A stretch of DNA of 41,235 bases from a virus. The notes under the pieces are model-generated. The model had not been told where the DNA came from. It ran no database searches and saw nothing but the letters and a program-made list of their open reading frames with translations. Both the position numbers and the translations under genes were made by a program. Below are positions 7,213 to 15,238 of this stretch, one piece after another. Position 1 is the stretch's first letter; each line of letters opens with the position of its first letter. The stretch spans positions 1 to 41,235 of the IMG/VR virus record IMGVR_UViG_3300017528_000210; one strand, written 5' to 3'.

Positions 7213-8696
7213 GATACCAATCGCCTTGGTTCAAATGCCGGAAAACGCGACGTCGCTGGCCGCCCGAAATGAATCACCTTCGGATCACGAATCGCGCCGG
7301 CCAAACTTTCGCCAGCCGCCCGGATAGCGAGCGCCAGCGCTGTGCAACGGTCGCTGTGGCCTTCGCGTGTCCGTGGCGCCCAGTAAGTGTATTCGCCAGC
7401 CTTGATGACCTGTTGCATGGCGTGCAAGTCTTCCCGCACCGCGGGCGACAGCGGAATTCGAATGCGGGTCGGACTTTCGAATTTGCGGCGTAACGTCGGG
7501 AAAAGAAGCCGCTTACTCCGGGGAGTGAAAGTGAACAGCTCCACTTTGCCGAACCTGTGCTCCTCCGGTTTCCATTCCCCGATGCCAGCCTCTTTCACCG
7601 CGTAATCGCCAAACCCGATTCCAGGCCCGGTATAATCAAGGGCAGTCCGGCGACTCCCTTTAATGCGCGAGGAGATGATTCTGTTCTGGTCCGGCGTGTC
7701 CATCTTCGCTAGGACAAGCACTTCGCGGGTCCAGAGAATGTCGCCGATCAATTCAAGCGTCCAGCAAACCGTGGGATCATTCGAGCGGCCGAAATCGATT
7801 CCGCAAAAGAGTTCACGGCGACTGTCGAAAAATTCATGCTCGATCATTTCAGTCGCGTCCGCGCTTTCCGCGAGCGCGATCAGATCGTATGGAAGAAGGA
7901 CGTTGCTGGTGTCAGTCGGCTCGCACTCGTATTCCTGCGCCCAGATGTCAGGATCATCGAGTGCCAGGCGCAACTCCTCGGCGTTTAGCGGTAGACCATC
8001 CTTGATGGCGTCATCGATCGTAACCCGATATCCAACGAAACCGATTTCCTTTTGTTTTTCCCAAACTTCAAAAAACTTGTTGTCTCGCCCGTTAAATGTT
8101 GAGACTACGCGGAATTTCAGTTGGCGGCGTATCGCGTCGAAATCTTCCCCCTTAAATTTTGCATCAACCCGCTCCAAAAACGTGCCGGCGAGCGGGTTCG
8201 TTATAGCTGGAAACATCGCAGCCCAGACGGCGTCGGGATCATCGTGGTATGCGAACTCATCGAGGATGACGTTTGCCGAATAGCCACGCGCAGTAAAAGG
8301 ATTGGCTGGAATCGCCGTGATCCGCGAGCCATTTGCGAAACGGATTTCGGCGACTCTTAGAAGTGCTTCACCGAACTTGCGATCCTCGGCGTAAGTGTCG
8401 ATCGCAAGCTTGTAGGCATAAGCCCATTCCTTGCATTTATCGATCCACTCGATCGCCTGGCGTTCACCAGAACTCAAACAAAGCCATTTGGCACCAGCTT
8501 CAGTGAACGAATTCGAGGTCGCTTCACACGCTGTCTGGAAACTTTTGCCGGTCTGCCGCGCTTGCACGCCGATCTTGAACCGGGCAGGATCACTGATCCA
8601 TTTCGCCTGGTAAGGAAGCAGCAGATCAAGAGGCGATACCGTCGGGCCAGGAGCCTTTTTCTTCCTGGGCCCTCTGGGCGAAAATCGATAACTCAT
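7209..8696 (-). CDS. Terminase large subunit, Mu gp28-like
   Basis: 495 residues. It packages DNA into the prohead with an ATPase and a nuclease domain. Walker A is QARQTGKS (45-52), Walker B VILDE (143-147), coupling motif VSTFN (198-202). Acidic nuclease residues likely include D301 (GIDFGRS), D354 (ALDYTG) and D449 (HSDRC), as in RNase H-fold terminases. The start ATG is inside a TAGTATG repeat end with GGAGGGAG upstream. It overlaps the portal gene by 4 bases. Confidence 0.93.
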   Translation of the reverse strand: MSYRFSPRGPRKKKAPGPTVSPLDLLLPYQAKWISDPARFKIGVQARQTGKSFQTACEATSNSFTEAGAKWLCLSSGERQAIEWIDKCKEWAYAYKLAIDTYAEDRKFGEALLRVAEIRFANGSRITAIPANPFTARGYSANVILDEFAYHDDPDAVWAAMFPAITNPLAGTFLERVDAKFKGEDFDAIRRQLKFRVVSTFNGRDNKFFEVWEKQKEIGFVGYRVTIDDAIKDGLPLNAEELRLALDDPDIWAQEYECEPTDTSNVLLPYDLIALAESADATEMIEHEFFDSRRELFCGIDFGRSNDPTVCWTLELIGDILWTREVLVLAKMDTPDQNRIISSRIKGSRRTALDYTGPGIGFGDYAVKEAGIGEWKPEEHRFGKVELFTFTPRSKRLLFPTLRRKFESPTRIRIPLSPAVREDLHAMQQVIKAGEYTYWAPRTREGHSDRCTALALAIRAAGESLAGAIRDPKVIHFGRPATSRFPAFEPRRLVS

Positions 8697-8783
8697 ACTA
8701 CTCCGCTCCCTCCTTCGCTAAAGCTTCGGAGGGCAAGCCTTGCTGGAGGGCAACGCACTGCGAAGCCTTGGCGTAGCAGTGTC
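8694..8783. repeat. Palindromic junction repeat, copy 4
   Basis: Contains CTCCTTCGCTAAAGCTTCGGAG and ACTGCGAAGCC...GGCGTAGCAGT hairpins. It fills the whole gap between the terminase subunits and supplies the SD and ATG of the large subunit. Confidence 0.9.
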
Positions 8784-9438
8784 ACGTTTTGAAGATTTCC
8801 CGGAGTCGTTCAGCTTGTTGCGCAGCGGTCAGCTTGGAATCGTGCATTGCTGCTCTTGCTTCCCTCTCCCTTTTCTCCAGCATCGCGATCTGGCGCAGCT
8901 TCACGTTGAGTTTGCCTTCCTCAAGGTTATGCTTCTTCCAATCCCTGATCATGTCGTGATATGCCTTCAACTCTTTTACCGGCACCTTGCGATCGTTGGC
9001 GGCGTTCAACGTCCTCTGGTGCAATGCATCGATCATTGCCGTTGCGAAATTGGCGGGGTGTTCTTTGATGTCCTGGTTTTGCGCGGCCGCTATCTCCATG
9101 TTTCGTCGTCTGCGCTCAATCAGAAATGGCGCGACATGCTTTCGGTAATACCTCGAAAGATTGTCTATGCTGACCTCAAGGTTGAACTCATTTTGAATGA
9201 GCTGTTTTACATCGGAATAACCCAGCTTGTTGGAGAGCATCCATTCATTTAGCTTGATCTGCTGTTCATCATTCAGGCCATCCAGCCTGCTGTCACTTCT
9301 CGGCTTGAGCTGGCAGCTCTTTTTCCGTGGCCTGGTCAGGTGCGCGGTAATCGTGTGACCCTTCTGGAACGGCATAAAGCAAGGATGCGTGCCGATTTCC
9401 GAAAAAAGCAAATCACCCGTTTTCTCTATTGCTTCCAT
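8782..9438 (-). CDS. Terminase small subunit, Mu gp27/DUF3486-like
   Basis: 218 residues. The central part (SRLDGLNDEQQIKLNEWMLS, then LGYSDVKQLIQNEF and SIDNLSRYYRKH, residues ~50-105) matches the HTH layout of DUF3486 small terminases; a basic coiled coil follows (150-218). Its place just before the large subunit supports the role in DNA recognition for packaging. It is the first gene of the long minus-strand late operon. The first ~45 residues are less typical, so an internal start such as the Met at residue 22 is possible. Confidence 0.7.
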   Translation of the reverse strand: MEAIEKTGDLLFSEIGTHPCFMPFQKGHTITAHLTRPRKKSCQLKPRSDSRLDGLNDEQQIKLNEWMLSNKLGYSDVKQLIQNEFNLEVSIDNLSRYYRKHVAPFLIERRRRNMEIAAAQNQDIKEHPANFATAMIDALHQRTLNAANDRKVPVKELKAYHDMIRDWKKHNLEEGKLNVKLRQIAMLEKREREARAAMHDSKLTAAQQAERLREIFKT

Positions 9439-9463
9439 TACAGAAAATTTCTTGCGCCAAGCA

Positions 9464-9487
9464 AAATCGGTAGTCGCGACGCGATTT
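9464..9487. promoter_or_regulatory. Inverted repeat in the divergent late/plus-arm intergenic region
   Basis: AAATCG, 12 bases with a central TCGCGA, then CGATTT. It lies between the divergent small terminase (start 9438) and a small plus-strand ORF (9508), so it could be an operator for both transcription directions. No convincing -10/-35 pair was seen. Confidence 0.3.
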
Positions 9488-9507
9488 CTGAAGTTATCTT
9501 TGCGCCC

Positions 9508-9645
9508 GTGAAAGGCACATTTGCATCGTTACTCGATGCAATGCGCTTATACGTTCGCAAGCTAAGTGCCGGTTCAATCTTTCAAGGCACCACCCGGTTC
9601 AAAGGCGAGCTGGGCGTCAAATTGATTAAGGCAAAAAAACGATGA
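9508..9645 (+). CDS. Small basic hypothetical protein
   Basis: 45 residues from GTG at 9508, ending in TGA that overlaps the next ATG (ATGA at 9642). It is basic at the C-terminus (LGVKLIKAKKR). Not recognised. The start is uncertain as no strong SD is visible; support comes mainly from the 4-base overlap. Confidence 0.4.
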   Translation: MKGTFASLLDAMRLYVRKLSAGSIFQGTTRFKGELGVKLIKAKKR

Positions 9646-10487
9646 AAAATCGGATCATAAAAATCCCAGGGCTCGGCCGGCTCGGCGTTGCATTTGAACG
9701 CCATGGCGAAGCAACCTGTTTCCCCGGCGGTTTGCACTGGCGCACCAAACTGGAATTCAAACATTTCGACGCAAGAATGCGCCTCCTCGGCTATCGGGAT
9801 CTCGGGTCAGGTCTCACCACGAATGTCGGCTCGCTTGTCCTGGCTAACGACTTTGTTCAGAGCGTAACCAATGCTCCGCATAATCTCTTTCGCTCGATGA
9901 AATATCATGCCAGCGGCACAGGCGCGACCGCCGCCGCGGCGACTGACATCAAGCTGCAAACCCCATCAGGGTTCGGCGGTCAAACCCCGGTCGCAGGCAC
10001 TCAAGTTCTGGTCAGCGCGGCGAACCTGCAAAAGTATCAGAGCGTCGCCACCATCGCTTACACCGGCTCCGAGTCAGTCACCGAATGGGGCATTTTTTAT
10101 TATGATTTCACGCTTCCTGCGGTCACGGCGTTGAGTGATGCGACAGGATCGCCATTCACAGCCGGCAGCGCCACAAGTGGCACGGTCACCGGCACGCCGC
10201 TTACTGCGTCAAGTTCAACCGTAGTCGGCCAGATAGATTCGATCTTTGAAAACACGAACGCCACCCGTGTCTCATGGGGCCTGGTCACGGCTAACACGAC
10301 CTCCGTTATTACGGTGCCGGCATGGTATAAGACTGCTGATGGCACCGCGGGCACAGCGCCAGTCAATGCTGATACCTACGTGATCAGGCCCATCATGTTC
10401 GATCATCGCGTATTCACATCGGTGGGGGTTAGCTCTGGCGACAGCATCCAGTTTACCTGGACCTTGACCATCGCTTCAGGGGGCTGA
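9642..10487 (+). CDS. Hypothetical structural or receptor-binding protein
   Basis: 281 residues, rich in Ser, Thr, Ala and Val with alternating beta-strand pattern from residue 90 on, ending FTWTLTIASGG like a beta-sandwich edge. It begins with a basic stretch (KNRIIKIPGLGRLG). The tone resembles phage tail or head-decoration proteins, and the next gene is a LamG repeat protein. No family recognised. It is on the plus strand, separated from the late operon, as host-range modules sometimes are. Confidence 0.6.
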   Translation: MKNRIIKIPGLGRLGVAFERHGEATCFPGGLHWRTKLEFKHFDARMRLLGYRDLGSGLTTNVGSLVLANDFVQSVTNAPHNLFRSMKYHASGTGATAAAATDIKLQTPSGFGGQTPVAGTQVLVSAANLQKYQSVATIAYTGSESVTEWGIFYYDFTLPAVTALSDATGSPFTAGSATSGTVTGTPLTASSSTVVGQIDSIFENTNATRVSWGLVTANTTSVITVPAWYKTADGTAGTAPVNADTYVIRPIMFDHRVFTSVGVSSGDSIQFTWTLTIASGG

Positions 10488-10490
10488 TGC

Positions 10491-10521
10491 TTGTCCTGCA
10501 TAGCTTCAGCGAAGCAGGATG
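10491..10521. repeat. Palindromic junction repeat, copy 5
   Basis: TCCTGC-ATAGCTTCAGCGAA-GCAGGA hairpin, ending in the ATG of the LamG gene on the plus strand. It is the only repeat between the two large plus-strand structural genes. Confidence 0.9.
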
Positions 10522-12885
10522 GCAATCTCGCGCACTCAAAATGTTAGCGCGGCTGCGACAAGCGTTGCGATAACAGCAGCTACTGCTGGCGACTACATCG
10601 TCGTCTTTGCTTTTAACGGTTCAAGCGCAACCGCTTGCACGTTGCCAGCGGGATTCACTAATCTGGTCAGTGCAGTAAGCGCAAATTCTGCTGCTCGTTT
10701 GTACTATAAAATTGCTGCTGGCGGCGAAACATCGAGCGGAGTTTCTACTAATGCCACGCAGATCGTCTGCATGGTTTATCGTGGCGCGTCGGGGTTCGGG
10801 ACCACTCCGACGATTGGTACTAACACTAATACGTCTTTAATATACTCGGCTGTAACTCTGCTAAACACATCGGGATCGAGTTGGGTAATCGGGTTCGGAG
10901 CAGGGGCAAGCATGACTGCCGGAATGAACGGAACGCCAACCGGCACAGCGCCTAACTTGGGCAATCGCACTAGCCAGACGCTTTGCAACGGTTTGGACAC
11001 GGGCGCGGGAGTGACTTCATTCAGCGCACAGACGCTTACTGTCACGACAACCGGCCGCTGGCAAACGGTTACAATCGAGTTAAAGGCGCCGACCGTATTC
11101 ACCCAGGGTTTGACCGCCACATCTAGCCCGGCAGCCGCATTGACGAAATTCATCAAGCATCCCGGCCTCACAGCCACATGTAGTCCGGTCGCGGCACTTA
11201 CCAGAAACCTAGGCAAAGGTCTGGCCGCCGCGCTCAGTTTCGTTGGCAACATCGCCACAAACCTCATTCATGGTGGCGGCACTCTGTTTACGCAAAGCCT
11301 GACAGCCACGCTCTCATTTGTAGGCAACCTGGCCTCCGCGCGGAGTTTTTTCAGGAGTTTCAGCGCAATCTTAAATCCAAGTGCCGGCGGCTATCCTACC
11401 AGCAATTTGATCAGTTATTGGAAGCTCGATGAAGCCAGCGGCACGCGGGTTGATAGCGCAGGGACCAACAATCTGACAGACAACAACACCGTCGGAAGCG
11501 CCACAGGAATCATCGGTAATGCGGCGTCGTTTGTAGCAGCCAGCAGCCAATATCTAAGCTGCGCCAGCAACGCTTCATTGCAGATGGCGGGTAACACCGA
11601 TTTCACCATTTCAGCATGGGTCAAACTCGCAAGTAGCATCAGCGCCAATGCTTCTCTTGTGACAAAAGACAGCAATGCCGCCAATTCACGCGATTATACC
11701 CTGGACTATTTGCTTGGTGGCGGATTCAGGTTTTATATCCAGGGAGGATCAACTTACATTGCCTCGACAGCCGCGCCCGCGGCTACTCTGTGGTATTTCC
11801 TGGTTGCGTGGTACGATTCCAGTAATGGCCAGTTGCATATTCGGATAAACGATATCACGACTTACGATTCAGCCACTGGAGCAACCGGCACGGATGTAAG
11901 CGCCCCAGAATTTCGCATCGGTGCGCGAGAACGTTCGATAGAGCCGGATTACGCGGATGCTGTCATCGACGAAGTTGGCCTGTGGAAACGGAAACTGACT
12001 GCCGGTGAAATAACCGCACTCTACAACGGTGGCGCAGGAATAACTTATACCGGCACGCCGGCAGCAACGCTTAGCCGCAGAATAGCCAGGTCGCTCGCAG
12101 CTACGCTCTCCTTCACAGGTTTGCTGACCGTATCGAAGGCATTTCTGAAAGCCTTCACAGCCACGCTTTCTTTCGTTGGTTCCATCGCCGTTCTGAAACT
12201 TTTCACCCGTGCCTTCACAGCCACTCTTTCTTTCACCGGCGCAGTCACCCGCAGAATCGGGAAGGCACTCGCAGCCACACTCTCCTTCCTGGCCGCACTG
12301 GCAAAGAACATCCCGAAAGGATTGACCGCGACTCTCTCCTTTGCCGGTGCCCTTGGCCGGAAGATCCCCAGAGCGTTCACTGCGACTCTCAGCTTTGCCG
12401 GCAACCTGTCGGTATCCAAATCATTCATCAAAGCGTTCACCGCCACGCTCAGTTTTGCCGGGACCCTGACTACGGCCGCGGTTCACTTCTTTACCCGCAG
12501 TTTCACAGCCACGCTGTCGTTCGCCGGCAATCTGACCAGCTCGAGAATGTTCGCCCGCGCATTGACTGCCACGCTGAACGCCACGGGGGCGCTCAAGCGG
12601 CAGATCGGCAAATCCCTCTCAGCGATGCTCAGCTTTTCCACCGCGCTACGCAGAACAATCCGCAAAGGGCTCGGGGCAGTTCTCTCCTTTGTCGGCTTTC
12701 TGTTCCGGGGACTTCCGTTCAGAGTTTACGCCGATACGCCGACAGACTCCCGTCTAAGCGTTACGGTTGCTGACACCCGTCTGACAGTGACTCTGGCAGC
12801 GTCAGTCCTCGCGGTGACTCAGACTTCCACCACTCTTAACGTAACTGCCACAGACACAAACCTGCGAATAGATAAAACCATATGA
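10519..12885 (+). CDS. LamG-domain protein embedded in a TATLSF repeat array (tail fibre or adhesin)
   Basis: 788 residues. Residues 1-190 form a beta-rich Ser/Thr/Ala domain. Residues ~192-290 carry five short units of the type LTATLSFVG. Residues ~294-508 are a LamG/concanavalin-like lectin domain (LISYWKLDEASG ... DFTISAWVKL ... DEVGLWKRKLTAGEITALYN). Residues ~510-731 carry about eleven more TATLSF units spaced 19-26 residues apart, separated by basic linkers. Residues ~734-788 are a beta-rich tail. The lectin thus interrupts one repeat array. Carbohydrate binding for host attachment is the likely role. The start ATG ends a palindromic repeat and the stop overlaps the next ATG. Confidence 0.8.
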   Translation: MAISRTQNVSAAATSVAITAATAGDYIVVFAFNGSSATACTLPAGFTNLVSAVSANSAARLYYKIAAGGETSSGVSTNATQIVCMVYRGASGFGTTPTIGTNTNTSLIYSAVTLLNTSGSSWVIGFGAGASMTAGMNGTPTGTAPNLGNRTSQTLCNGLDTGAGVTSFSAQTLTVTTTGRWQTVTIELKAPTVFTQGLTATSSPAAALTKFIKHPGLTATCSPVAALTRNLGKGLAAALSFVGNIATNLIHGGGTLFTQSLTATLSFVGNLASARSFFRSFSAILNPSAGGYPTSNLISYWKLDEASGTRVDSAGTNNLTDNNTVGSATGIIGNAASFVAASSQYLSCASNASLQMAGNTDFTISAWVKLASSISANASLVTKDSNAANSRDYTLDYLLGGGFRFYIQGGSTYIASTAAPAATLWYFLVAWYDSSNGQLHIRINDITTYDSATGATGTDVSAPEFRIGARERSIEPDYADAVIDEVGLWKRKLTAGEITALYNGGAGITYTGTPAATLSRRIARSLAATLSFTGLLTVSKAFLKAFTATLSFVGSIAVLKLFTRAFTATLSFTGAVTRRIGKALAATLSFLAALAKNIPKGLTATLSFAGALGRKIPRAFTATLSFAGNLSVSKSFIKAFTATLSFAGTLTTAAVHFFTRSFTATLSFAGNLTSSRMFARALTATLNATGALKRQIGKSLSAMLSFSTALRRTIRKGLGAVLSFVGFLFRGLPFRVYADTPTDSRLSVTVADTRLTVTLAASVLAVTQTSTTLNVTATDTNLRIDKTI

Positions 12886-13208
12886 ACTCAGTGACCGTTA
12901 AACAACACGATACCAAAATCACGTTCCGCGACACCCCGCTAATCAACGGAATGGCAGTGCCGCCTGCGAACTTCGCCGGTTGCACCGTTTCATTCCTGAT
13001 GAAAGGCGACGACACAACAATTCCAGCAATCAAACAAGCGGCAGTCATAGCTGGTGACGGTACATTCAGCTACGCTCCGGTGGCCGGGGATGTCGCCAGT
13101 ATCGGCAATTTCAAACAGGAATGGGAAGTCGTTTATCCCGATAGCAGCAAACTGACTTTTCCCAACGGCGGGTATAACCTCGTCAAAATCATTGCCGATC
13201 TCGGGTGA
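12882..13208 (+). CDS. BppU-like small baseplate/tail-associated protein
   Basis: 108 residues. TVKQHDTKITFRDTPLING, then FLMKGDDTTIP and EWEVVYPDSSKLTFPNGGYN read like the N-terminal domain of BppU/DUF2479 baseplate proteins, which describe a polynomial-like beta sandwich. ATGA overlap with the LamG gene supports coupling. Family match is by eye and moderate. Confidence 0.5.
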   Translation: MNSVTVKQHDTKITFRDTPLINGMAVPPANFAGCTVSFLMKGDDTTIPAIKQAAVIAGDGTFSYAPVAGDVASIGNFKQEWEVVYPDSSKLTFPNGGYNLVKIIADLG

Positions 13209-13220
13209 TTGATGCCGGGT

Positions 13221-13427
13221 TCATCCGTGAAGAAACAGGCGCAGCAGAATTGCGACAGTCATGGCGAGATTAAAACCGGCCATCCACTTCAGGAGCATCA
13301 AATCGCTCTCGACATGTGCAAGACGGTTTTCGTATGCCGCTACTTCTTCCGCTGCTTCACGCGCGCTGGTCTCATCCGCACCGGCTGAAACCAGCGCGTC
13401 GTGCAGTTTGCCCATCATCAGTGCCAT
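13221..13427 (-). CDS. Small coiled-coil membrane protein (DUF1640-like)
   Basis: 68 residues: N-terminal helix (KLHDALVSAGADETSAREAA), coiled coil RLAHVESDLMLLKW, then one membrane helix MAGFNLAMTVAILLRLF at the C-terminus. This order is that of DUF1640/CCDC90-like small proteins found in bacteria and phages. It is the last gene of a reversed four-gene block of tiny membrane proteins and converges with the plus-strand gene ending at 13208. Confidence 0.65.
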   Translation of the reverse strand: MALMMGKLHDALVSAGADETSAREAAEEVAAYENRLAHVESDLMLLKWMAGFNLAMTVAILLRLFLHG

Positions 13428-13431
13428 AAAA

Positions 13432-13563
13432 TTACTTCCACAGTGCGAGGATCAAAGCCGTAACAAAGCCGATCGCGGCAATCGTCCCACTGATCCAGCC
13501 AAGCAACGGCATCCCAGTGCGTTCGTAAAGACGATCAGACAGAGATTTGTGCAGTGTTTTCAT
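13432..13563 (-). CDS. 43-residue single-TM protein
   Basis: ATG at 13563 in an ATGA overlap with the upstream gene. A short basic N-terminus (KTLHKSLSDRLYERTG) is followed by one membrane helix (LLGWISGTIAAIGFVTALIL) and ends ALWK. Stop TAA at 13434-13432, four bases before the next gene's start at 13427. Function unknown; lysis or superinfection control are possible. Confidence 0.6.
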   Translation of the reverse strand: MKTLHKSLSDRLYERTGMPLLGWISGTIAAIGFVTALILALWK

Positions 13564-13964
13564 TGATTCTTTGCCAATTCAGTCTTGATCGCGTCTAAAT
13601 CGCCTCGTTCCTGTGCGGTAAGTGGAAGGCCAAAAGGCTTGTTTTCCAGCAACCACAATAAACGCCGGTCCAGTTCCACGATCCGATCCTCGGATTCATG
13701 TAACGCGGTAATATTGGCCGAATTTTGGCTGACCATGCGCAAAATGTCAGCCTGGTTCTGTGCGTATAATGCGTCCATGCGCATCCGTTCCTGATTTCCT
13801 TTGGTGACAAGTTCGGATGCTGCATTTTCGCTGTGGATTAGCGCGCAGGACATTCCTTTTGCCATTTCCCACTGGTCAATGCGGAGCTTCGCGTAGAGGC
13901 CGGTCAAGATGATTGCCGCGGCAACGAGAATCCCCGCCAGTGTGGTAAAAAAGGTTTTCATCAT
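13560..13964 (-). CDS. Membrane-anchored coiled-coil protein
   Basis: 134 residues. An N-terminal signal anchor (TFFTTLAGILVAAAIILTGL) is followed by a polar, helical, extracytoplasmic-looking segment with heptad-like pattern (residues 45-110). The shape resembles an inner-membrane spanin or an Rz-like protein, but no outer-membrane partner is beside it. Two Met codons begin the gene; either may be the start. ATGA overlap with the next gene. Confidence 0.6.
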   Translation of the reverse strand: MMKTFFTTLAGILVAAAIILTGLYAKLRIDQWEMAKGMSCALIHSENAASELVTKGNQERMRMDALYAQNQADILRMVSQNSANITALHESEDRIVELDRRLLWLLENKPFGLPLTAQERGDLDAIKTELAKNQ

Positions 13965-13985
13965 TTAGCGCAAAGTCCGGCAATT

Positions 13986-14144
13986 TCAAAGATGATTGAG
14001 AATGGTCCAAAGCAGCACCGCCATAAACACGATAAGAAAGATTCCTGCCGCTATGCTTACGGCGCTTTGTTTTAGTTTCCGGCCGCAGTTTGGGCAGCTC
14101 ATGGCGTTTGTTGAAACTTCTTTTTCGCAATCAGGGCATGACAT
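13986..14144 (-). CDS. Zinc-ribbon single-TM protein
   Basis: 52 residues: MSCPDCEKEVSTNAMSCPNC gives a CxxC-x11-CxxC zinc ribbon and the rest is one membrane helix (AGIFLIVFMAVLLWTIL). Zinc ribbon plus TM proteins of this size are common in bacteria. A longer form from ATG at 14264 is open and protein-like, so the start is uncertain; I chose the Met at the ribbon. First gene of the reversed block. Confidence 0.6.
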   Translation of the reverse strand: MSCPDCEKEVSTNAMSCPNCGRKLKQSAVSIAAGIFLIVFMAVLLWTILNHL

Positions 14145-14169
14145 TAATTTGAATTTGGGAGGCGTCTCA

Positions 14170-14202
14170 ACGACCCAGAACCCCGAAACCTTCTGGGGTT
14201 GC
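14170..14202. promoter_or_regulatory. Hairpin upstream of the zinc-ribbon gene
   Basis: ACCCAGAA pairs with TTCTGGGGT around a short loop. If transcription starts near 14265 this would be in the 5' leader of the zinc-ribbon gene; if the long form is used it is coding. No U-tract follows. Confidence 0.25.
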
Positions 14203-14251
14203 TGAATCGGTCGGTTAATTCCCAGTGGATCAATCCGAGTTAGCAATTTCC

Positions 14252-14280
14252 AAACTTTTTGCATAGACACCGTATATAAT
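14252..14280 (+). promoter_or_regulatory. Putative early promoter P1 (plus strand)
   Basis: AAACTT at 14252-14257 and TATAAT at 14275-14280, 17-base spacer, 20 bases before the RHH gene at 14301. It shares AAACTTTT, TGCA and CCGTATA with the promoter-like sequence at 15138-15165 on the other strand, so a common factor may read both. A diverging -10-like TATATA on the minus strand overlaps it. Confidence 0.55.
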
Positions 14281-14300
14281 CTAATATAGCAAATAAACAA

Positions 14301-14480
14301 ATGAAAAAAACAGGTAAAAAGAAAGAACGCCTCACTGATACGCTTGTGGCGATATGGCTGCCGCGTCCGCTTCTGCGCGCGCTGGACCGCGAGGTCGCAG
14401 CGCGCGACACCGATCGCTCGAAGCTGATTCGCCAGGTGCTGCGGCGAGAACTCTCCTCCGTCAAGGCTAGGGAGAGCTAA
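14301..14480 (+). CDS. RHH (CopG/Arc-type) DNA-binding protein
   Basis: 59 residues. DTLVAIWLPRPLLRALDREV, then DTDRSKLIRQVLRRELSS, gives the beta-strand/helix/helix pattern of ribbon-helix-helix repressors. It is the first gene after promoter P1 and ends at TAA directly abutting the next ATG. It is one of three RHH-like proteins within 1.2 kb and a candidate early-arm or lysogeny/lysis regulator. Confidence 0.65.
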   Translation: MKKTGKKKERLTDTLVAIWLPRPLLRALDREVAARDTDRSKLIRQVLRRELSSVKARES

Positions 14481-14726
14481 ATGAAGATGACGCCAAAAGT
14501 AAAGAAAGCGACGGGCGAAGCGTTTGACGCGATATTTGCCCTTGCCCGTGAATGTCGTCGAGCCAAGCTACCTCCGCACATGTGTCTTGCGATAGTACAG
14601 GAGTGTTTTTTCTCCATTTTCGATGAAGATAATATTGAATGGAGGAGAGAGGTGACGGTGTTGGCGACGAATGCATCGCTAGGGTGGAAGAGCAATAAAG
14701 TTGACCATCGCCCAAACCAGCAGTAA
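14481..14726 (+). CDS. Hypothetical early protein
   Basis: 81 residues, basic N-terminus, helical core (GEAFDAIFALARECRRAKLP then CLAIVQECFFSIFDED). Not recognised. It abuts the RHH gene with no gap and is followed by an HTH gene, so it belongs to the same early transcript. Confidence 0.5.
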   Translation: MKMTPKVKKATGEAFDAIFALARECRRAKLPPHMCLAIVQECFFSIFDEDNIEWRREVTVLATNASLGWKSNKVDHRPNQQ

Positions 14727-14737
14727 ATGTCCAGTCC

Positions 14738-14977
14738 GTGACGGAACATTTACCGGCCGGCGAATCGTTTCCGGTCTGGCAGCTCGCGCAAATGTTCCAT
14801 GTTTCAAAGTTACATCTGAGCAACCTGATCGAGCAAGGCGAGCTGGCGGCGTTTGATTTGCGCGGCAAAGCCAGCAGCCGCAGCTGCGTCCGGGTCCCGC
14901 GCAATTCGCTGGTCGAATTCCTGGCCAAGCGCCAGATCGTGGCCGCAGCCAGCAAACGGCATTCAAGAAAGAACTGA
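14738..14977 (+). CDS. Excisionase/MerR-like winged-HTH protein
   Basis: 79 residues. FPVWQLAQMFHVSKLHLSNL followed by IEQGELAAFDLRGKASSRSC and RVPRNSLVEFLAKR is the helix_turn_helix_17/excisionase layout (helix-turn-helix, wing, then a strand ending before the C-terminal helix). Start is GTG at 14738, twelve bases after the previous stop. Its 3' end overlaps the opposite-strand gene at 14963 by 15 bases. Confidence 0.6.
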   Translation: MTEHLPAGESFPVWQLAQMFHVSKLHLSNLIEQGELAAFDLRGKASSRSCVRVPRNSLVEFLAKRQIVAAASKRHSRKN

Positions 14978-15100
14978 AGAGATGCTGCGGCATTGATCTT
15001 TCGCCAAGACCTCTGCTTTCACCCGTGTCTCGGGGCTGACTGTAATAGTCAGCTTTGTTTTGAGCACACGCTTGCGAGCGTGTTTACGGCGTTTTGGCAT
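14963..15100 (-). CDS. 45-residue RHH-like protein, opposite strand
   Basis: ATG at 15100. A very basic N-terminus (MPKRRKHARKRVLKTK) is followed by LTITVSPETRVKAEVLAKDQ and CRSISSVLS, a RHH strand and two helices, the second one short. It is the only minus gene in the early arm, is driven by promoter P2, and faces the operator-like repeat at 15216. Arrangement resembles a divergent regulator pair with the RHH gene at 15280. Confidence 0.55.
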   Translation of the reverse strand: MPKRRKHARKRVLKTKLTITVSPETRVKAEVLAKDQCRSISSVLS

Positions 15101-15137
15101 AGATTCAGCCGGCGGGAGAAGTGCATTTCATCCATAT

Positions 15138-15165
15138 ATTATACGGGGTTCGTGCATAAAAGTTT
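15138..15165 (-). promoter_or_regulatory. Putative promoter P2 (minus strand)
   Basis: On the minus strand AAACTT at 15165-15160 and TATAAT at 15143-15138, spacer 16, leading to the RHH-like gene at 15100. It closely resembles P1 (shared AAACTTTT, TGCA and CCGTATA). Confidence 0.55.
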
Positions 15166-15215
15166 CCAGTTTTCTACGACCGTTTGCTGAAAATGGCAAA
15201 TATTTCTTTACTTGA

Positions 15216-15238
15216 TTAGTGGTGTGTCGCACTACTAA
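15216..15238. promoter_or_regulatory. Operator-like inverted repeat
   Basis: TTAGTGGTG, 5 bases, CACTACTAA: one mismatch in nine paired bases. It sits in the 179-bp gap between the divergent RHH-like genes at 15100 (minus) and 15280 (plus), a classical place for an RHH operator. The rest of that gap holds promoter P2 and nothing else I recognise. Confidence 0.5.

Noticed and set aside
10519-12885. CRISPR or satellite repeats at DNA level in the LamG gene
   Set aside because: Units are protein repeats kept in frame with variable linkers.
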